5,592 nt of DNA from Pseudomonadota bacterium (GTDB lineage: Bacteria > Pseudomonadota > Gammaproteobacteria > Steroidobacterales > Steroidobacteraceae). Both the position numbers and the translations under genes were made by a program. The DNA is taken from the NCBI GenBank assembly GCA_021820785.1, contig JAKADE010000212.1:1-5592 (forward strand), written 5' to 3'. The notes beneath the pieces were generated by a model. The model had not been told where the DNA came from. It did no database searches and saw only the letters and a list, made by a program, of their open reading frames with translations. Shown here piece after piece: positions 1 through 5,592 of the stretch (its first letter is position 1; each line of letters starts with the position of its first letter).

Positions 1-1296
1 GAGTACCCGGCCTGCACGAAGCTGCTCGGCCCGATCGTGCCCGGCACCACGGTGCCGCACGGCGCGCGCGTCCCGGGCACCCAGTTCCAGCTCGACCCGG
101 TTCAGGCCGCCTTCAACATCGGCGCGATGATCCGCTGGCTCGACTTCAACGACACCTGGCTCGCCGCCGAATGGGGCCATCCGTCCGACAACCTGGGCGG
201 CATTCTCGCCACCGCCGACTGGCTCTCGCGCCAGGCGATTGCGAACGGACGCGCGCCGCTGACGATGCGCGAGGTGCTCACCGGCATGATCCGGGCGCAC
301 GAGATCCAGGGCGTGATCGCGCTCGAGAACAGCTTCAACCGCGTCGGACTCGATCACGTGGTGCTGGTTAAGGTCGCCTCGACCGCGGTGGTCGGTCAGT
401 TGCTCGGCCTGACGCGCGATGAGCTGATCAATGCCGTCTCGCTCGCCTGGGTCGACGGGCAGAGCCTGCGCACCTACCGGCATGCGCCGAATGCGGGTTC
501 GCGCAAGAGTTGGGCGGCGGGCGATGCGACCAGTCGGGCCGTGCGCCTCGCGCTGATCGCGCGCACCGGGGAGATGGGCTATCCGACCGTGCTCAGCGCG
601 AAAACCTGGGGCTTCTACGACGCACTGTTCAGGGGGCAGCCGCTGAAGTTCTCGCGCAGCTACGGCTCGTACGTGATGGAGAACGTGCTGTTCAAGATTT
701 CCTACCCTGCCGAGTTCCACGCGCAGACGGCCGTGGAAGCAGCAATGCAGCTGCACCGGCAGCTCGGCGAACTCGGTGTCGGGGCCGAGGCGATCGAGCG
801 CATCACGGTGCGTACGCACGAGGCGTGCGTGCGCATCATCGACAAGCACGGCCCACTCGCCAATCCTGCCGACCGCGATCACTGCATCCAGTACATGATG
901 GCCGTGCCGCTGCTGTTCGGGCGCCTCACCGCCGCGGACTACGAGGATGGTGTGGCGGCCGATCCGCGCATCGACGCGCTGCGGGCGAGGATCCATTGCG
1001 TCGAGGACCCGCAGTTCACCCGCGATTACCTCGACCCTGAGAAACGCTCGATCGCCAATGCGGTCACGGTGCGGCTGAAGGACGGACGCGAGCTGCCGGA
1101 GGTCGTGGTTGAGTACCCGATCGGCCACCGGCGCCGCCGCACTGAAGGCATCCCGTTGCTGATCGAGAAGTTCCGCCGCAATCTGGCACGACGGTTCCCG
1201 GAGAAGCAGCAGCGCGTGATCGCCGAGCTGTCGCTCGAGCAGGATCGGCTCGCGCGCACGCCGGTCCACGAATATCTGGACCTGTTCGTCATCTGA
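1..1296 (+). CDS. prpD: 2-methylcitrate dehydratase PrpD, 5'-truncated by the window edge
   Basis: PrpD is a cofactor-free cytosolic enzyme of the methylcitrate cycle that dehydrates 2-methylcitrate to 2-methyl-cis-aconitate. The frame is open from base 1 with no start visible. About 431 residues remain against roughly 483 in E. coli PrpD, so about 50 N-terminal residues lie outside the window; the GTG at 37 is internal, not a start. Signature stretches are the WLDFND block (about residues 46-51) followed by HPSDNLGG (60-67), a [14 protein letters not shown] block near bases 702-745, and [13 protein letters not shown] (bases 862-900). The C-terminus ends EYLDLFVI, as E. coli PrpD ends in a near-identical string, so the 3' end is intact. 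It is of the PrpD type, not the Fe-S AcnD type. prpB follows after 11 bp, so the two are probably cotranscribed. The promoter and any prpC are upstream and not visible. Confidence 0.96.
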   Translation, partial: EYPACTKLLGPIVPGTTVPHGARVPGTQFQLDPVQAAFNIGAMIRWLDFNDTWLAAEWGHPSDNLGGILATADWLSRQAIANGRAPLTMREVLTGMIRAHEIQGVIALENSFNRVGLDHVVLVKVASTAVVGQLLGLTRDELINAVSLAWVDGQSLRTYRHAPNAGSRKSWAAGDATSRAVRLALIARTGEMGYPTVLSAKTWGFYDALFRGQPLKFSRSYGSYVMENVLFKISYPAEFHAQTAVEAAMQLHRQLGELGVGAEAIERITVRTHEACVRIIDKHGPLANPADRDHCIQYMMAVPLLFGRLTAADYEDGVAADPRIDALRARIHCVEDPQFTRDYLDPEKRSIANAVTVRLKDGRELPEVVVEYPIGHRRRRTEGIPLLIEKFRRNLARRFPEKQQRVIAELSLEQDRLARTPVHEYLDLFVI

Positions 1297-1299
1297 GGG
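1295..1299 (+). promoter_or_regulatory. Shine-Dalgarno site of prpB, overlapping the prpD stop codon
   Basis: GAGGG lies 8 nt before the TTG at 1308 and shares bases with the prpD stop TGA (1294-1296). This spacing supports TTG as the real prpB start. The overlap suggests translational coupling, in which ribosomes ending prpD restart on prpB; the coupling is inference. Confidence 0.65.
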
Positions 1300-1307
1300 C
1301 CGCGGCG

Positions 1308-2213
1308 TTGAGTACGTACCTGATTGGCGCAGACCAGCCCACCACGCCCGCCGGCGAGCGCTTCCGGGCGCTCGTGAGCCGCGGCCCGATCCTGCCCCTG
1401 CCGGGCGCTTACAACGGGCTTGCGGCGCTGCAGGCCAAACGGGCGGGATTCGAGGCGCTGTACCTCTCGGGCGCCGCGATGAGCGCCTCGATGGGCTTGC
1501 CTGACCTCGGCATCATCACCGTGGAGGACGTGTGCGGGTTCATCCGCCAGGTGAGCCGCGCCTCCGCGCTGCCGGTCCTGGTCGACGGGGACACCGGATA
1601 CGGCGAGGCCCTGAACGTGATGCACATGGTGCGCGCGTTCGAGGAGGCCGGCGCCGCGGCCCTGCACATCGAAGACCAGGTGCTGCCGAAGAAGTGCGGC
1701 CACCTCAACGACAAACGACTGGTGGCCGCCGAGGAGATGGCCGCCAAGATCGCCGCGGCGGCCCGTGCCCGGCGTCACCTGTACATCATCGCGCGGACCG
1801 ACGCGGCGGCGAGCGAGGGCCTCGACGGTGCGGTGGCGCGGGCCCGGCGGTACCTCGAGGCCGGTGCCGATGCGATCTTTCCGGAAGCCCTGACCAGCGC
1901 GGAGATGTTCCGCGAGTTCGCCGCGCGTATCGATGCGCCGCTGCTCGCGAACATGACCGAGTTCGGCCGCACGCCGTACTTCACGGCCGAAGAGTTCCGC
2001 GCCATGGGCTATCGGATGGTGATCTGGCCGGTGAGCGCGCTGCGGATCGCCGCCAGGGCGCACGAGGAGCTGTACGCGACGATCGCCCGCGAGGGCGGCC
2101 CGAAGAGCCTCATCGGCCGGATGCAGACGCGCCAGGAACTCTACGAGACGATCGCGTACGCAGACTACGAGACGCTCGATGCGTCTATCGTCAAGAGCGT
2201 CGTTCCGAAATGA
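1308..2213 (+). CDS. prpB: 2-methylisocitrate lyase PrpB
   Basis: PrpB cleaves 2-methylisocitrate into pyruvate and succinate, the last step of the methylcitrate cycle of propionate breakdown. It is a Mg-dependent cytosolic enzyme of the isocitrate lyase/PEP mutase superfamily. The 301 residues compare with about 296 in E. coli PrpB, so it is full length. Visible motifs are YLSG (52-55), the metal-binding VDGDTGYG (92-99, with D93 and D95), the catalytic loop KKCGH (128-132, with Cys130 as catalytic acid/base), IARTD (161-165), FPEA (191-194) and LANMTEFG (213-220). FPEA and the length separate it from true isocitrate lyase, which has WCET and about 430 residues. The start is TTG, supported by GAGGG 8 nt upstream; no good ATG lies nearby and the first conserved block begins some 20 residues in. 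It forms a two-gene unit with prpD in the order D-B, unlike E. coli prpBCDE. Confidence 0.95.
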   Translation: MSTYLIGADQPTTPAGERFRALVSRGPILPLPGAYNGLAALQAKRAGFEALYLSGAAMSASMGLPDLGIITVEDVCGFIRQVSRASALPVLVDGDTGYGEALNVMHMVRAFEEAGAAALHIEDQVLPKKCGHLNDKRLVAAEEMAAKIAAAARARRHLYIIARTDAAASEGLDGAVARARRYLEAGADAIFPEALTSAEMFREFAARIDAPLLANMTEFGRTPYFTAEEFRAMGYRMVIWPVSALRIAARAHEELYATIAREGGPKSLIGRMQTRQELYETIAYADYETLDASIVKSVVPK

Positions 2214-2220
2214 ACGTCGG

Positions 2221-2238
2221 CCCGCGCTTACGCGCGGG
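2221..2238. terminator. GC-rich stem-loop after prpB, possibly a bidirectional terminator
   Basis: CCCGCGC (2221-2227) and GCGCGGG (2232-2238) pair perfectly around the 4-nt loop TTAC. The stem starts 7 nt after the prpB stop and lies 11 nt beyond the stop of the minus-strand small ORF, so it sits where both transcripts should end. No clean U-run follows on either strand, so intrinsic termination is likely but not certain. It could instead protect the 3' ends of the mRNAs. Confidence 0.5.
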
Positions 2239-2249
2239 GTCGAGCTGTC

Positions 2250-2336
2250 TTATTCGCCCTTCGAGGCGATGGTGTCGATCGAGTAGCCGATCAGGAGCGC
2301 GAAGGTGAGGAGGATCTGAGAAGCTGCAATGACCAT
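2250..2336 (-). CDS. Small ORF, 28 aa, predicted single-span membrane peptide of unknown function
   Basis: An ATG at 2336-2334 opens 28 codons closed by TAA (2252-2250). I do not recognise the peptide. Residues 2-20 are strongly hydrophobic (VIAASQILLTFALLIGYSI), with no charge until D21, followed by the polar end SKGE. This fits one short transmembrane helix. Support for translation is an AAGGA Shine-Dalgarno 8 nt before the ATG and third positions that are G or C in 23 of 28 codons, matching the flanking genes. A GC hairpin lies just past its stop. It is convergent with prpB and divergent from slyD. Tiny bacterial membrane proteins of this size, such as CydX, often serve as accessory subunits or regulators of larger membrane complexes, but nothing here identifies a partner. 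No clear promoter was found. It could be a chance ORF; conservation in relatives would decide. Confidence 0.6.
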   Translation of the reverse strand: MVIAASQILLTFALLIGYSIDTIASKGE

Positions 2337-2345
2337 GTGTTTCTT

Positions 2346-2387
2346 CCTTTGGATTAACCAGCGCGCGCAAGTCTAGAGATCCAAAGG
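2346..2387 (-). promoter_or_regulatory. Inverted repeat covering the ribosome binding site of the small ORF
   Basis: CCTTTGGAT (2346-2354) and ATCCAAAGG (2379-2387) are exact 9-bp reverse complements 24 bp apart. In the minus-strand transcript the 3' arm AUCCAAAGG runs into the AAGGA Shine-Dalgarno (2349-2345) of the 28-aa ORF. Folding would mask part of that site. The loop can form a few further pairs. Two readings are possible: a translational control hairpin in the 5' leader, or a DNA operator with half-sites about 33 bp (three helical turns) apart. The perfect match is seen in the sequence; the role is inferred. Confidence 0.5.
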
Positions 2388-2416
2388 TCCTGCGACATGT
2401 CCATCGCGGGGGTGCG

Positions 2417-2432
2417 CGCGCTGTACAGCGCG
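2417..2432. repeat. Perfect 16-bp palindrome, operator-like
   Basis: CGCGCTGTACAGCGCG equals its own reverse complement, with no central spacer. It sits between the divergent small ORF and slyD, about 60 bp upstream of the candidate slyD promoter. It could bind a dimeric regulator. It is not a LexA box, which needs CTG-N10-CAG. In so GC-rich a sequence a 16-bp palindrome can still be accidental. Confidence 0.35.
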
Positions 2433-2478
2433 GGGGCGGCGCGCGTATTCCTTTCGGTAGAGCTACTCACCCCCCGGC

Positions 2479-2508
2479 GTGACGCCGCCCTGCTCCGCGC
2501 GCTAGAAT
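2479..2508 (+). promoter_or_regulatory. Candidate sigma-70 promoter for slyD
   Basis: A -10-like TAGAAT (2503-2508, 5 of 6 to consensus) lies 18 bp after a -35-like GTGACG (2479-2484, 4 of 6). It would give a leader of roughly 65 nt before the slyD ATG at 2580. A small inverted repeat, GCGCT (2499-2503) and AGCGC (2511-2515), overlaps the -10 and could be an operator or chance. No other equally good pair was seen in front of slyD. Confidence 0.4.
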
Positions 2509-2567
2509 TCAGCGCATTCGCGCAGCGCCGCTGCGCCGCTTCCCCGCTTCCCCTCTTCTGCACTCCC

Positions 2568-2571
2568 GGAG
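2568..2571 (+). promoter_or_regulatory. Shine-Dalgarno site of slyD
   Basis: GGAG ends 8 nt before the ATG at 2580. This, and the match of the protein's beginning to SlyD, argues against the in-frame upstream ATG at 2397, which would add 61 residues unlike any FKBP domain. Confidence 0.6.
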
Positions 2572-2579
2572 CCCCTTCG

Positions 2580-3065
2580 ATGGCCATTGGCACAGATTCC
2601 GTCGTCAGCATTCACTACACCCTCAAAGACGACACCGGCACGGTCATCGACCGCTCCGAAGCGGGTGAGCCGCTCGCCTACCTGCACGGTCACGGCAACC
2701 TCATCCCGGGCCTGGAGCAGGAACTGACGGGCAAGAATTCGGGTGATGAGCTCACGGTCACGGTGCCGCCTGCGCAAGGTTACGGGGAGTATGACCAGGG
2801 CCTCGTCCAGAACGTGCCGCGCCGGGCGCTGCGCGGGATCAAGGATGTGAAGGTCGGCATGCGCCTGCACGCGCAGAGCGCCGAAGGGACCCAAGCCGTC
2901 ACGGTGACGAAGATCCTCGGCGACATGGTGACCCTGGACGGCAACCACCCGCTGGCGGGCAAGAGCCTGCACTTCGAGGTGCGGATCGAGGACGTGCGCG
3001 CCGCCACCGAGGAAGAACTGGCCCACGGTCACGTGCACGGACCGCACGGCCACCACGACCACTGA
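2580..3065 (+). CDS. slyD: FKBP-type peptidyl-prolyl isomerase SlyD with short His-rich tail
   Basis: SlyD is a cytosolic prolyl cis/trans isomerase and chaperone; in E. coli it also binds nickel and helps hydrogenase maturation. The 161 residues show a split FKBP domain (about 1-68 and 127-142), with DYLHGHG-like AYLHGHGNLIPGLE at 33-46. An insert-in-flap chaperone domain lies between, about 69-126, including YGEYDQGLVQNVP (68-80) and DGNHPLAGKSLHF (120-132). The linker ATEEELAHGHVHG (142-154) matches E. coli SlyD almost exactly. The tail holds seven His between residues 149 and 161 but no Cys, and is much shorter than the Cys/His tail of the 196-residue E. coli protein. Metal binding is therefore likely but may differ in capacity or specificity. 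It appears monocistronic, with its own promoter upstream and a strong hairpin downstream. No link to the metabolic genes is evident. Confidence 0.95.
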   Translation: MAIGTDSVVSIHYTLKDDTGTVIDRSEAGEPLAYLHGHGNLIPGLEQELTGKNSGDELTVTVPPAQGYGEYDQGLVQNVPRRALRGIKDVKVGMRLHAQSAEGTQAVTVTKILGDMVTLDGNHPLAGKSLHFEVRIEDVRAATEEELAHGHVHGPHGHHDH

Positions 3066-3083
3066 GTCCTAGCACCCTGTGAA

Positions 3084-3108
3084 CGCCGGCGCGCGCCGCG
3101 CGCCGGCG
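3084..3108. terminator. Strong 11-bp stem-loop between slyD and the convergent oxygenase gene
   Basis: Bases 3084-3094 pair with 3098-3108 without mismatch around the loop GCC. The stem begins 18 nt after the slyD stop. Only ATTGTCC follows on the plus strand and TTCAC on the minus strand, so the U-tracts are poor. Its placement between convergent genes and its very high predicted stability suggest a terminator used from both sides. Confidence 0.6.
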
Positions 3109-3117
3109 ATTGTCCGC

Positions 3118-3144
3118 GTCCGCAGTGCGGCCCCGGCTGCGGAC
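3118..3144 (-). terminator. Second stem-loop, directly after the oxygenase stop codon
   Basis: GTCCGCAG (3118-3125) and CTGCGGAC (3137-3144) are perfect 8-bp reverse complements with an 11-nt loop. On the minus strand the stem starts 1 nt after the oxygenase stop TGA (3148-3146). It lies in tandem with the hairpin at 3084-3108. It probably marks the 3' end of the aceB-aceA-oxygenase transcript, by termination or by blocking exonucleases. No U-run follows. Confidence 0.5.
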
Positions 3145-3145
3145 T

Positions 3146-3754
3146 TCAGAACCACCCGTAATTGAAGCTGATGCTGATGCGCTCCCCGGCCGGGTTGGCC
3201 GGAACTTCGTGGCGCAACCAGCTCTCAAACAGCACAACGCTGCCGGCGGCGGCCGGGATCTCGACCCAGGGTCGATTGGCGCGGCTCGCACCGCGGCGCC
3301 GCGGCGGCGCGGCCATCATGCGCTCGAGGCGCGGATCCTCCAGCTTCAGGGCCGCGCAGCCACGCGGAGTCTTCAGGTAGAACGTGCCGCTGATCGTCGC
3401 GAGCGGGTGCAGGTGCAGCCCGTGCGCAGTACCGCGCGGCATGATATTCACCCAGCAGTCGGTCATGCTGAGCGCCCGGCCCGTCAGATCGAGCTCGAGC
3501 GCACGGGCGAACGCCGCCACGTGCGGGTCGATCGCCCGCTCCAGCGCCGCGAACGTCGGTGACAGCTGGTGCATCCGGAACGCCGAGCCATACGAGGTAT
3601 AGCCGCCCGGATAATTCTTCGCCGACCAGCGCCGTCCGCCGGCATCATCCAGCTGCAGTTGCCGGCACTCGCGCAGCAGCCGCGGCCCGAGCCGGGCCGC
3701 GGCTGGCACTCGCCGGGCGTAGATCAACGTCGGAAACAGCCGCTGAAGACTCAT
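3146..3754 (-). CDS. Putative 2OG-Fe(II) oxygenase family protein
   Basis: The 202-residue protein resembles the putative 2-oxoglutarate/Fe(II)-dependent oxygenases of the PF13759/TIGR02466 type, whose substrates are mostly unknown. It begins with a typical LFPTLIY (6-12). The core is WVNIMPRG (101-108), a His cluster HGLHLHP (111-117) followed by SGTFYLKTP (122-130), and then LFESWLRHEVP (175-185) with ERISISFNY (191-199). By analogy with the double-stranded beta-helix fold, H114 or H116 and H182 are likely iron ligands and R192 may hold 2-oxoglutarate; these roles are inferred. No signal peptide or membrane segment is seen, so it should be cytosolic. It follows aceA after 24 bp on the same strand and is probably cotranscribed, although no good Shine-Dalgarno precedes its ATG (only GGTCGG close by). 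E. coli has aceK in this position. Function unknown. Confidence 0.75.
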   Translation of the reverse strand: MSLQRLFPTLIYARRVPAAARLGPRLLRECRQLQLDDAGGRRWSAKNYPGGYTSYGSAFRMHQLSPTFAALERAIDPHVAAFARALELDLTGRALSMTDCWVNIMPRGTAHGLHLHPLATISGTFYLKTPRGCAALKLEDPRLERMMAAPPRRRGASRANRPWVEIPAAAGSVVLFESWLRHEVPANPAGERISISFNYGWF

Positions 3755-3778
3755 CCGACCAGTATATCGACACTGCGC

Positions 3779-5077
3779 TCAGCCGGTGGCGAACTGCTGC
3801 GCCTCCGTGCTGCCGGCAAGCGCCTCGAGCGAAGACGTCCCGCCCGTGATGGCCTGCGTCAGCTCATCGAAATATCCGGCGCCGACTTCGCGCTGATGGC
3901 GCGTCGCGCTGTACCCGTGCCGCTCGGCGGCGAATTCCGCCTCCTGCAGCTCGACGTACGCAGCCATCTGTCGATCCCGGTAGCCGCGCGCCAGCTCGAA
4001 CATCGAGTAGTTCAGCGCATGGAACCCCGCCAGCGTGATGAACTGGAACCGGTATCCCATGGCGCCGAGCTCGCGCTGAAAACGAGCGATGGTTGCATCG
4101 TCGAGCTTGCGCTTCCAGTTGAATGACGGCGAGCAGTTGTACGCGAGCAGCTTGCCGGGGTATCGGCGGTGAATCGCCTCGGCGAAGCGCCGCGCCTCCT
4201 CCAGATCGGGCTTGGCGGTCTCACACCACACCAGGTCCGCGTAGGGCGCGTAGGCGAGCCCTCGCGCGATCGCCTGGTCGAGCCCCGCACGCACGTGGAA
4301 GAACCCTTCGGCGGTACGGCCGCGTGCCGTATCGATGAACGGACGGTCACGCTCGTCGACGTCCGCGGTCAGCAGCTTCGCCCCTTCCGCGTCGGTGCGC
4401 GCGACCAGCACGGTCGGAACGTTGCACACGTCCGCCGCAAGCCTCGCCGCCAGCAACTTGTTGATGGCCTCCTGGGTCGGGACGAGCACTTTGCCGCCCA
4501 TGTGACCGCACTTCTTCGCCGAGGACAGCTGGTCCTCGAAGTGCGCCCCGGCTGCGCCGGCGTCGATCAGCTGTTTCATCAGCTCGAACGCGTTCAGCAC
4601 CCCACCGAAGCCGGCCTCGGCATCCGCGACGATCGGCTTCAGCCAGTCGATGCCGTCATTGCCTTCTGCATGATCGATCTGGTCGGCGCGTCGCAGTGTC
4701 GCATTGATGCGCCGCACCACCGCCGGCACCGAATCGGACGGATAGAGCGACTGATCGGGATACATCTGCCCGGCGAGATTCGCATCGGCGGCGACCTGCC
4801 AGCCCGAGAGGTAGATGGCATCGAGCCCGGCCTTGACCTGCTGCATGGCCTGATTGCCGGTAAGCGCCCCGAGCGCATTGACGAAGGGCCGCTCGTTGAG
4901 CATCCGCCAGAGTTTCTCGGCGGTCTGGCGCGCCAGTGAGTGCTCGACGGCGATGGTGCCGCGCAGCCGCACCACGTCCTCGGGTTGATAGGCGCGCTCG
5001 ATGCCGCGCCAGCGGGGAGAGTCTTGCCAGGACCGGCGCAGCTCTTGTGCGCTCGGCAACAGATCATCGGGTCTCAT
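3779..5077 (-). CDS. aceA: Isocitrate lyase AceA
   Basis: AceA splits isocitrate into glyoxylate and succinate, the first step of the glyoxylate bypass, and is cytosolic and Mg-dependent. With the ATG at 5077 it has 432 residues, near the 434 of E. coli AceA, and is of that short bacterial class. Motifs are YLSGW (89-93), DAEAGFG (152-158, metal site), the catalytic loop [14 protein letters not shown] (188-201, with Cys190), VARTDA (226-231), WCET (284-287) and NCSPSFNW (314-321). The C-terminus GSTEAQQF is like the E. coli end. An in-frame TTG at 5083 is rejected as the start because the GGAGG at 5089-5085 would be only 1 nt away, whereas it stands 7 nt from the ATG. The gene follows aceB after 18 bp, which is the usual aceB-aceA order, and precedes a putative oxygenase. 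It is a distant paralog of PrpB in this window. Confidence 0.97.
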   Translation of the reverse strand: MRPDDLLPSAQELRRSWQDSPRWRGIERAYQPEDVVRLRGTIAVEHSLARQTAEKLWRMLNERPFVNALGALTGNQAMQQVKAGLDAIYLSGWQVAADANLAGQMYPDQSLYPSDSVPAVVRRINATLRRADQIDHAEGNDGIDWLKPIVADAEAGFGGVLNAFELMKQLIDAGAAGAHFEDQLSSAKKCGHMGGKVLVPTQEAINKLLAARLAADVCNVPTVLVARTDAEGAKLLTADVDERDRPFIDTARGRTAEGFFHVRAGLDQAIARGLAYAPYADLVWCETAKPDLEEARRFAEAIHRRYPGKLLAYNCSPSFNWKRKLDDATIARFQRELGAMGYRFQFITLAGFHALNYSMFELARGYRDRQMAAYVELQEAEFAAERHGYSATRHQREVGAGYFDELTQAITGGTSSLEALAGSTEAQQFATG

Positions 5078-5084
5078 ACTCAAT

Positions 5085-5089
5085 CCTCC
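5085..5089 (-). promoter_or_regulatory. Shine-Dalgarno site of aceA that fixes its start
   Basis: GGAGG on the minus strand lies in the 18-bp gap between aceB and aceA, 7 nt before the ATG at 5077-5075. It is a strong consensus site and excludes the TTG at 5083 as the start. Confidence 0.8.
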
Positions 5090-5095
5090 AGGGCG

Positions 5096-5592
5096 TCAGT
5101 CGATCAGTTCATAGGCCGGCAGGGTGAGAAATTCATCGAACGTGTCCTGCTCGATCATTCGCTGCAGCAGGCGGGCCGCACTCGGGAACACCCCTTCGAG
5201 CAGGCGCACCGGGCCGACCTCGGCGTGGATGCGCTCGAGTTCCTCGGCGAACAGCCGATCCATGCGCTGCGGCGTCAGGGGGGCACCGCCATTGGTGCGG
5301 GCACCGTGGCGCAGCCACTGCCACAGCTGCGCCCGGCAGATCTCCGCGGTGGCTGCATCTTCCATGAGGTTGTAGAGCGGCACGCAGCCGTTGCCGCGCA
5401 GCCAGGCTTCCAGGTACTGCACGCCGACCCGGATGTTGGTTCGAACCCCCTCCTCGGTGATGTTCCCGGCGGGCACCCGCAGCAGATCCTCGCGACGCAC
5501 GTGCACGTCCTCGCGTGCGACACCCAGCTGGTTCGGGCCGTGCATCACCGCATCGAATGCCGCACGCGCAACCGGCGCCAGCCCTGGATGCG
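5096..5592 (-). CDS. aceB: Malate synthase A, C-terminal third; 5' part beyond the window edge
   Basis: Malate synthase condenses glyoxylate with acetyl-CoA to malate, the second step of the glyoxylate bypass, in the cytosol. The frame is open to the right edge. 164 residues plus a partial codon are visible against about 533 in E. coli AceB, so about 370 N-terminal residues are missing; the GTG at 5548 is internal. Visible residues start HPGLAPVA, then GPNQL, TEEGVRTNIRVGVQYLEAWL and GNGCVPLYNLMEDAATAEI. In the last block the Asp of LMED (bases 5359-5357) corresponds to the catalytic base Asp447 of E. coli AceB, and the Cys nine residues before it to Cys438. The end FLTLPAYELID matches the family's usual C-terminus. 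It is isoform A, not the longer isoform G. It is probably the first gene of an operon with aceA; the promoter is not visible. Confidence 0.95.
   Translation of the reverse strand, partial: HPGLAPVARAAFDAVMHGPNQLGVAREDVHVRREDLLRVPAGNITEEGVRTNIRVGVQYLEAWLRGNGCVPLYNLMEDAATAEICRAQLWQWLRHGARTNGGAPLTPQRMDRLFAEELERIHAEVGPVRLLEGVFPSAARLLQRMIEQDTFDEFLTLPAYELID

Noticed and set aside
1026..2063. 345-codon open frame on the minus strand opposite prpB and the end of prpD
   Set aside because: It is antisense to two well-supported enzymes, has a low-complexity Arg/Gly/His-rich translation with no recognisable domain, and is typical of shadow frames in GC-rich DNA.
2398..2403. TGGACA on the minus strand as a -35 box for the small ORF
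   Set aside because: The sequence matches 5 of 6, but at 16-18 bp spacing no acceptable -10 follows; the nearest TAGACT is 22 bp away.
2417..2432. LexA/SOS box reading of the CTGTACAG palindrome
   Set aside because: The spacing is CTG-N2-CAG, not the CTG-N10-CAG of gammaproteobacterial LexA sites.
2397..2579. 61-residue N-terminal extension of SlyD from an upstream ATG, which does have an AAAGG 9 nt before it
   Set aside because: The extension does not resemble any FKBP or targeting domain, contains the candidate promoter, and the ATG at 2580 has its own GGAG and matches the family start.
2354..2611. 85-codon minus-strand frame over the slyD upstream region
   Set aside because: The translation is Ala/Ser/Arg-rich without motifs and overlaps the slyD start antisense; there is no convincing ribosome binding site.
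3761..3766. TATACT on the minus strand as a -10 box for a separate oxygenase promoter
   Set aside because: It lies only 7 bp before the ATG and has no -35 match at 17 bp; the next bases upstream spell CCACCG.
4169..4939. 256-codon open frame on the plus strand opposite aceA
   Set aside because: It lies wholly within aceA on the other strand and its translation shows no family motif.
1..5592. Mobile element, CRISPR array, tRNA or rRNA
   Set aside because: No transposase or integrase motifs, no spaced direct repeats, and no tRNA-like or rRNA-like segments were seen; coding genes fill nearly all of the window.

Overview
The window looks like a chromosomal piece of a high-GC proteobacterium. 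Gammaproteobacteria are the best guess, because SlyD, isocitrate lyase, malate synthase A and PrpD all resemble the E. coli-type proteins closely at their signature motifs. That comparison is from memory, not from a search. Five of the six larger genes can be assigned with good confidence. They encode two carbon-salvage pathways with a chaperone gene between them.

Layout. Plus strand, 1-2213: the 3' part of prpD (2-methylcitrate dehydratase, cut by the left edge), then prpB (2-methylisocitrate lyase) 11 bp later, starting at TTG. Region 2214-2579 carries no large gene but is not empty. It holds a GC-rich hairpin, an apparently overlooked 28-codon ORF on the minus strand (2250-2336) predicted to be a single-span membrane peptide, an inverted repeat whose 3' arm covers that ORF's ribosome binding site, a perfect 16-bp palindrome and a candidate promoter for the next gene. 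Plus strand, 2580-3065: slyD, an FKBP-type prolyl isomerase/metallochaperone with a short His-rich tail. Region 3084-3144 has two stem-loops between convergent genes. Minus strand, 5592-3146: the 3' third of aceB (malate synthase A, cut by the right edge), aceA (isocitrate lyase) and a putative 2OG-Fe(II) oxygenase, closely spaced like an operon.

How the genes fit together. PrpD and PrpB carry out the last steps of the methylcitrate cycle (propionyl-CoA to pyruvate plus succinate). AceB and AceA form the glyoxylate bypass (acetyl-CoA to C4 acids). Together they would suit growth on fatty acids, including odd-chain ones, or on acetate and propionate. PrpB and AceA belong to the same lyase superfamily and both release succinate. 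prpC is not in the window. The position after aceA, which holds aceK in E. coli, here holds the putative oxygenase.

The most original material is the 2214-2579 intergenic region: a possible small membrane protein with a leader hairpin that could mask its ribosome binding site. The enzymes themselves are ordinary members of known families.
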